Of a stretch of DNA of 64,000 nucleotides, positions 57,560 to 64,000 are shown piece by piece (the first letter of the stretch is position 1; each line of letters opens with the position of its first letter). The DNA is from Parelaphostrongylus tenuis (taxonomy: Eukaryota > Nematoda > Chromadorea > Rhabditida > Metastrongylidae). Location of the stretch: assembly GCA_019055375.1 (NCBI GenBank), contig JAHQIW010003651.1, forward strand, positions 163,718 to 227,717. The letters are read 5' to 3'. The position numbers and the translations under genes were made by a program. Under the pieces are notes generated by a model. That model ran no database searches, had not been told where the DNA came from, and was given only the letters and a program-made list of their open reading frames with translations.

Positions 57560-58340
57560 AGAGCAGCATTAAAGACAAGTTACTCGACAGACAATCAATC
57601 TTCAGAGAACTTTTTGGTATTTTCTCCTTCGCTTCATAGGACTCGTCTCTAGATTTTGTGATGATCCCAGCACTTCTTACAATCGGTGCGTCATAGTGTA
57701 TCCGTCTCTCTTAAAAGTGTTCGGATTTCAGTGTTGACTGAAACGCGAAACAGCTATTTTGCTTAACCCTATGCGGAGTAGAATCCCACTCGAGCTTCCA
57801 CTTGGAATCGCAAAACTGTTGCGCTTGAGCACTTCACGGTCCTCCATGCATGCAGTCATGGGAGTTTGAGGTTGGAACGCAATATTTTCGAGACACAAGT
57901 CTGACACAACTAATGATCTCAGGCGGCATGATGTACTGGCTGACCTTAAACTTCTTTGAACCTCTGACATGACTCAAGAAGTTATTGAATACAACAGACC
58001 TAAAGCAACAAGTGTTCACCGCAATTGGTATTATCGACAGTTCGTGCGATTGAACTCAGATTAAGCTGAGAAAGAATCATGGGAGGTGATTACTATGAAA
58101 TTGTAGTGACAACCTTATGAGTGAAGTGTTTTAGTCGTGAATGATGAAGTGGATTGGACTTGGTTTGTCGAAGCGAACTTCAGCTGCCTTTGTATTTTCG
58201 TACAATTCGTAAGAATGTAGGATATTATAAAATGATGAGACACTTGCATAACGGACATTCGTACCGAGCCCATTCTATATTGACGACTAGAGCGCTAAAA
58301 CTGAGATGTTCATGCAGTAGATTCATCTATCATTTCTTTC
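57560..58340. other. No supported gene
   Basis: A weak phase-0 frame at about 57566-57640 could be copy B's last exon (S-S-I-K-D-K-L-L-D-R, ending in TAG). Minus-strand frames at 57728-58019 are open but unrecognised. Confidence 0.3.
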
Positions 58341-58349
58341 ACATTTCGG

Positions 58350-58440
58350 AAGTACATGCTGTGGCCGAGTGGCTAGTGTTGCTCGGCAAGGTTCGACGAG
58401 GGGTTAGTCGGCCACGCCTAACATTCTCCGACAACTGAAA
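58350..58440 (+). repeat. tRNA-Ser-like SINE head (family 3)
   Basis: GCTGTGGCCGAGTGGCTAGTGTTGC matches the A box of the elements at 28.5 and 31.3 kb. The body is truncated. Confidence 0.5.
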
Positions 58441-58894
58441 AACGAACAACCTATGAAACGCAGCAATTTGCCTTTCTTCAGGTTACAGGAAGACGTGCAC
58501 GACCGTGCTTTATGACGTCAGCGAAGAAGACGAAATTCTCAATCAAGCAATAAAGTCGAGTAGAATCCAAGATGTTGAGTGATACCCAAAACATGCGACC
58601 CTAGGTAGCAATTGTACCCGTGTTTCACTCTAACGGGGGAAACCACGATGTGAGTTAAACGTTTGTTCAACTGCCACCTGGGGTCAGATGATTTTCATAC
58701 CACTCCATATCAGTGTTTATACAATTGCAACAACAGTACTAAAGAAGCTGTAAAACAAAAATTCATGCATATATATCCAACAGCTGCCTTTTAAATAGGT
58801 TTAATGCCAATATATGCCCACTGCACCAAACTTTAAAGGTTGCTCGCTGATGGCTGCAGTGGTCTCTATATGTTGAAGAAAGTGTAATAACACA

Positions 58895-58990
58895 TCGGTG
58901 GTCTCGCTGGTGTAGTGGCAGCATGAGGTCTCCGTATGAGTCAAAGACGGGTTAAAATCTCACATGAGGTCGATTGTGTTTTGACCACTC
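58895..58990 (+). repeat. tRNA-Gly-like SINE head (family 4)
   Basis: GGTCTCGCTGGTGTAGTGGCAGCATGAGGTCTCCG, followed by GGGTTAAAATCTCACATGAG, resembles the 32.8 kb copy. The B box is decayed. Confidence 0.5.
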
Positions 58991-59771
58991 AAGATCACTG
59001 GATATATATCGTTACGTCATAACACTGCTAAACGAGCTGCTAAGTAGACATTTTTTAGAATGGATAATTATCCTATTAATTTATCGCATTACTTTTCTAT
59101 CTTTAAAATGATTTTATTCTCTCTGATTACCCTTTTCTATCTTCTAAATGGTTCATACATTTAGACAAATGAGAAGGAAATGATGATCGCAATCAAAACG
59201 GTGTCACAGCTCTGTAAGGGCACTGTACTCGATAACAAAGCGCATAAATCGACAACGGTCCATAGTCCTACTGCACGGAGTGTTTTGTAGAAAATTTATT
59301 ATTCCCATTGCATCAGTGTTCGTCTCACCACAAATGACATTTCAATATTTTGGTTTTCGTTGAGCTAAGTTGTCGTTTTGAAGGCACATAATTCTAGTAT
59401 CGAAATAAAGATCAAGCAATCGCGGTTCTAAACACATAATCTAGCTAGTTATCAAGGTACCATGCAACTCATGTGCCATTCCTTTTCTTTGCCACTTTTA
59501 ATTTCTCTTACAGACTCTTTTCAACTTTTAGTTTCCTCTTCTGTTATATTTTTTGTATTCAATTGGGGCGATAGACTATGCATGATCGACGTAACAGCAT
59601 TTATTGTAGAAATAAAACAATGCAATTTGGGCAAGGACCGAATTTGGACCAGAGTGACCAGCTCAGACCAAAATCGTTGCCCAAAAAAAAATGGACCACA
59701 CACGACACAATTTTTCCTAGGATACTACAAAGGAATACATTTGTAATTTTCCAGTGGGGTTCGGATGACGA

Positions 59772-60646
59772 TTAGCAGAGTTTGCAAGTGGAGGCACACT
59801 TTGCCGCTATGTCGCCATACTTTTCATCGGAGCAGAACGGGCGGAACACCGCACAGTGCACACCTAAACAGTGAACAGCGATTTTCAAGGCAGGAAAAAT
59901 AATTTTAAAATGCACTACAGCATTCTGCATATCTAAATCAGGGTCTTGATGAAATGTGATGTAACAGCACAATTATCGCCATTTCTTCTTCACTTCAGAC
60001 GACATCATCACACAAGGACTTACCTGTGGCACAAACGAAGATACTTGTTAAATAATGAACTAAGAACTTATCAGGTTGAGAAGCAGGAACGATTTGTTTC
60101 AAAAATTATTTCCTTATTATATTGCCCAACATCCATACTGTACGGAACCCAGCTTTTTTTCATTCATTTTGATTCCTCGCATCCATCATCCAAAAAAATT
60201 TTTGAATGTGGGTGGATTTGGCCGCTGCCTGATGACTGTGTTCCTTCTTCTAATTGTCATCGAATAGTGGTTTTACCAAAAACGTTTCGGTAGAAAGCTA
60301 GCGACTCTGATTGGATGGTTACCTTTGTTGGCCGCATGCGAGTTCGAATCATCAACCTTGCTCAGATTACTGGGCGGTGTCTACCTACCACTACGCTTTC
60401 CGAATGATATTATGGAAACACAAATAGAAATGTGCTCCATTTGAACACCAAATACACTACATTATCACTTTCAAAAATAAATAGATTACCTAGAACATCA
60501 ACGCAAGAAGATGCTGCTTCACTGACCATCACGGCGATCAGCACTGTGATGCAGAGAACGGCGATGATCTGAAATATGTGAAATAAACCTTCTACAGAAC
60601 TGAAGTTTAGTGATTCAAAAGCGGAACTTACATTTGTGACGAACAT
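59772..60646 (-). CDS. Secreted single-ShKT-domain peptide
   Basis: Three exons join in phase: 60646-60632 (ATG, five codons, donor AAT|GTAAGT), 60568-60490 (acceptor TATTTCAG, donor CTAG|GTAATC) and 59863-59772 (acceptor GTTTAG, stop TAA). The product is 61 residues. Residues 1-25 form a signal peptide (IIAVLCITVLIAVMVSEA). The rest is one ShKT module with all six Cys in the canonical order: C-V-D-V-L-G-x-x-C, six residues, C, then a late C-A-S-T-C-K-L-C. ShKT domains occur in many nematode secreted proteins and in some channel-blocking peptides. The K-Y pair expected for potassium channel block is present as E-K-Y-G, but activity cannot be inferred. A TTCATCAG acceptor just before the ATG suggests spliced-leader addition. 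A possible AATAAA lies about 170 bases past the stop. Confidence 0.8.
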
Positions 60647-61144
60647 AACTGATGAACAGCACAATGATCATGATGATTTTATAGTGATCTTAACAATGGG
60701 ATTCAGTCCTATTCTCCCTTTGTGTTCTCCGTTTGAGCAGTCTATGTGCACAGTGGGAGGCACGTTGGTACGGTTTTTTGTCGGTACAGATGGCGAATAC
60801 CAATCAACGTCATGCGCCATCAGCAATATGAATATGACGCGTTACTGAATCCATAGCATACTGAACTGCTATTGTCAACAAATTGACCAAAAAGTAACGC
60901 GAAGACGAAGTTTTTTCGTACAACTTTACTTCACTACAAAATCTTTGCACGTTTTTTTCCTCACAAATATTCTGTGAACCGCTCGACCTGTATCATTCTA
61001 ATCAAGACTAAGAGTGAAAGATGTTGCTTATCTAGTAGAGGCTATACTCTATTCCACTAGCAAAACTACACTTGTCCGTTATTTATGATATGCCAGTCCG
61101 AACTATTTTGATGTTTGGAGGATCTTTCCTTTTCAGAATTCATT

Positions 61145-61400
61145 TTATTTGACCGCCTCTTGCGGTGATATGATGTTACAATATACTCAGTGATGTAGAG
61201 TGCTGGGCAAAAAACTTTTTCGTCAGGTGGGATTCGAGTCCATATTTCACCCAGTCGCTGACCGTTGACGGTTGGCTGTTGATAGATAACGCATTGTAGT
61301 GAAGAGTGGTGCCAAAACGGAGTCGGTTGTGCAACGGTTCGCCCTCCTTCCCCGGATAGGGTGAAATGTGGGTTCGAATCCCAGTCTGACGCCAATCTTT
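61145..61400. mobile_element. TIR-ended repeat with tRNA-like family 2 units in both orientations
   Basis: It begins with ATTTGACCGCCTCTTGCGG, the same end as the 11.5 kb palindromic element. GTGGGATTCGAGTCCATATT (antisense family 2) comes next, and then CCGTTGACGGTTGGCTGTTG. It ends with a sense family 2 unit whose B box is near-perfect (GTGGGTTCGAATCCCAG). The two opposed units give the element internal dyad symmetry. Confidence 0.7.
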
Positions 61401-61409
61401 CTTTTGTTT

Positions 61410-62040
61410 TGATTTCTCATCCACCCATGTAAAATAAATAGTACCAAATTCTTACAGTCTTACCAGACTACTCTTCTCAAACGCTTCTCTCTGCATTTTA
61501 TAAATTCTCAACTAACATCTGGTTGCGAATTCAACTATGGAATTCTCCTCTTCGATGCCCTTACTTTGAATCTTCACCTCTAAGACAACCGAGCCATTTG
61601 ATTTTCCGTCACACGCATTAATTTTCAAGTCATTTTAGGTTTGCTGTTCAATGAGATATCATTTGACATAGCAAAATTTTACTTAGTAAGCAATCACCGT
61701 CTCACTCATCAATATATTCAAACAATCGCTTTTTTGTACAACCTCCAGATTTGTCGAACGCACTATGAAGGCTGGCGTTGCTCATTGCTAAAAACATACG
61801 GCGTCACAATTCTGACTAGCCCCTAGCCTACCATACCCCTATATTGTTCCTGGCTGCGTTCGTCAGATTATCTTATAGCTCTAACTTTCTCTAAGCATCC
61901 CATCACCACATTTTACTCTGCGAATCAGAGCACTTCTCGCATTTGGTTCGCTTTCCGGCACTAGCTTTCAACAATCGTCTCCAAAACTTAACTTGTTGTT
62001 CCTGCTGCTAATTAAAAATCTCGTTTTTCTTGTGGATGTT
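61410..62040. other. No supported gene in this stretch
   Basis: It should hold upstream exons or an intron of the terminal exon at 62045, but I could not find a phase-compatible exon. Confidence 0.3.
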
Positions 62041-62044
62041 CTAG

Positions 62045-62152
62045 AACACTGGTTGGAACGATGGCCTTGCAAAACTTGATCAAGACAACTTACTCCCCAA
62101 GTTGAAAGAAAAGCACAAAGTCAAAGCTGCTGATCCAGAAAGATATTCTTGA
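62045..62152 (+). CDS. Terminal exon of an unrecognised gene
   Basis: A good acceptor (GATGTTCTAG) opens a phase-0 frame of 35 codons with no stop until TGA at 62152. The peptide is hydrophilic and helical: NTGWNDGLAKLDQDNLLPKL, then a run of Lys, then A-A-D-P-E-R-Y-S. Composition and the clean boundary argue for real coding sequence. The upstream exons are missing from my reading and may lie before 61.4 kb or be spaced by a long intron that also contains the minus-strand ShKT gene. It converges with the gene at 62787-63383. Function unknown. Confidence 0.45.
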   Translation, partial: NTGWNDGLAKLDQDNLLPKLKEKHKVKAADPERYS

Positions 62153-62786
62153 ATCTAAATGAACCACTGCAACAGATTCTATGCACACATTTCATGACAA
62201 TCGCATTTCACATCATTTATCACTCAGTTGAGCCTAAATGTGTACTCTTCCGAAGAAAACTTGCAACAATAAGGAGCTCATATTGATGTTAGTCGATGGG
62301 CGTAATAGTCTTTTCCTAAACTAATTGGTAGTTTCCAAATATCTGACAGCATTTTAGAACGCAATGAACCTATTACGCTTTCCCAACAATATTGGTAACA
62401 CAAGAATTGATAGCGTTTGAAAACAAATATCATGAAAATTACAATATATCTCTTACACGTCGTTCCACATTTTGACCAATTCAAATTAGTAGTATGATAC
62501 TTTATATTTGCATAATTTCAAAATTTTAGAAGTGTAGTGTTGCGCATACTGATGCCATTGGAATTGTTCCTTCAACGTAATAAAGCCGATAAGCACTTTT
62601 TTCAAAGCAGCTGAAACACACATTTTAAACTGAGCACAATGCTTTTTATGCAAGTCCTTCAGTTTGAGATGAAGCAAATAAAAGCTGTCAAGAATTACAC
62701 AGTAATTTTAAAAAAAAGTCGGAGTGTTGATATACACGTTACTAAAATACAATCACAATAATAAAAAAAAATGAACATCTTTGAGA

Positions 62787-63383
62787 TCATTCCATTGCGG
62801 AAATTGCGTTGTAGATCCAGCTAACACGTAAGTACTGCCCGATTTCATTCAAACTCAGACCTACATTAGAAAATTGGAAGACGTTAAACAGATCACCACC
62901 ACCTACTAGTGCTAACATAATGTTATACAAATCAAGCAAACCGTTTTTCAAAAGATGACGCCCGATTCTCTCGATGTCTAGTTGGAGATCAACGGATATT
63001 TGTGCCTTACGGAAGAGCTTCAGCTTCTGAAAAAAAAATTCGTGAAATGATCAATGACTCTGGCATTCGCAGTAACGTACTTCAGACAAGAAAAATTGGA
63101 GTCCTTCAAGAGCAACGGCCAACAACCGCCAACATAAATCCGCGCTAATTATCTGAATGATAAAATCTTACACGAGACTGCTCTAAGATTGGAAGTGTAA
63201 GCGAGACACACCGATTTGGTCACGAGCGCAGTGTTGATTATAGCAAAGCACGTCTCCATTGCAGCTTTGTCAAGTCCGCGCTTTCGTCGCTCAATTGGGT
63301 CATAGAATACAAGTAAAGAGAGAGGCACTCCGTCCAAAATCGATGGATTTTGCGTTTGTTCCATTAACGTTGTCATTTCGTCG
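62787..63383 (-). CDS. Last three exons of an unrecognised helical protein (5' end not found)
   Basis: Exons are 63383-63212 (acceptor CTATTATAG, donor TCG|GTGTGT), 63152-63081 (acceptor CATTCAG, donor GAA|GTACGT) and 63026-62787 (acceptor TTTTTTCAG, stop TGA). Phases are 2 in, then 0, then 0, giving 160 residues without a stop. The sequence is mostly amphipathic helix: FYDPIERRKRGLDKAAMETC, then LLAVALEGLQFFLSE, then D-L-Q-L-D-I-E-R-I-G-R-H-L and a C-terminal IGQYLRVSWIYNAISAME. There is no membrane span or motif I can name. The style recalls C-terminal helical bundles of membrane-tethering complex subunits, which is only a guess. A possible preceding exon lies at about 63616-63692, where two frames are both open. 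The 5' end probably lies beyond the window. Confidence 0.6.
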
Positions 63384-64000
63384 CTATAATAGAAACCATT
63401 TCTTAAAACTACTGTACAATGGACATTTTTTAGAACTTAGGCACTCTCTTCACCGTCAACTTGTGTGACATTCCAGAGCAAACCATACTCTAAATAGTAC
63501 ACTCATTTTAGCTGCGTGAGACTCTAAATATTATATAAATCATGAGTTTGTGAAGTGCAATGTGGACACGATGCCAATAAATGTGCTCAACGTCGTTAAT
63601 TTGACCTTGTACCAAGCCAACAAAACCTCCGACAATTCGGGGTTGGCATATTGGTCCCACACTTGGCTGAGAAGCTAGCTCCAATCCATAAAGACTTGCC
63701 TATGCGGGATCGGCACAAAATGTAATGTCGGGTCATATTTTTATGAACAGAATGAAAAAATGAGGAGAGCTTGTAGAGGAACAAAGATGGCCATTCCTGA
63801 ATGTCATGTTTATATTTCTTTAACAGTACACTCTACATTTATTCAACTTCAACGAACGTTTGAGAAGAAAACCATTCCAAAAATTGACAGTGCGATTCTC
63901 TTTATGATATATGTTGTAGAGAAGTATTTGATTTCAAAATTAATTATCATGAAAAAATGATACCTGCTCAACGAGTGCAATGAACGGCTAGACTCCTCAA

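Overview
The window reads as nuclear DNA of a nematode, most likely a strongylid (hookworm-like) worm. It is AT-rich. Genes are broken into short exons by small phase-respecting introns with TTTTCAG-type acceptors. The mobile elements are RTE-type LINEs, Penelope-like elements with GIY-YIG domains, mariner relics and tRNA-derived SINEs. The species is inferred from style and families, not from a database match. No bacterial-type operon, rRNA, CRISPR array or convincing functional tRNA gene is visible.

The main content is a divergent pair of TauE/SafE-type membrane transporter genes with the same exon architecture. Copy A is on the minus strand, with ten supported exons between 27405 and 14092, and it reads open throughout. 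Copy B is on the plus strand, with eleven exons between 48102 and 57454. It has the same exon phases, but three exons are each exactly one base short and one splice donor has changed from GT to GG, so as assembled it is a pseudogene. About 20.7 kb of mostly repeat-derived DNA separates the two 5' ends.

Other supported genes are a three-exon secreted ShKT-domain peptide (minus, 60646-59772), a two-exon candidate small secreted protein (minus, 39556-39320), the last two exons of an unrecognised cysteine-containing protein (plus, 32148-32530), the last three exons of an unrecognised helical protein at the right edge (minus, 63383-62787), a single terminal exon (plus, 62045-62152), a coding-like block nested in a copy B intron (plus, about 53.9-54.16 kb) and a possible zinc-finger-like coding fragment (plus, 4831-5127).

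The rest is mobile-element debris. At least ten copies of one tRNA-derived SINE with A- and B-box promoters are present, plus a second tRNA-like family that is sometimes embedded in a terminal-inverted-repeat element. There are also smaller tRNA-Ser-like and tRNA-Gly-like families, several palindromic MITEs, RTE endonuclease and reverse transcriptase fragments packed into copy A introns, two Penelope GIY-YIG remnants, three distinct mariner remnants, long AT microsatellites, and a diverged periodic repeat around 36-39 kb with relatives at 45 and 50-51 kb.
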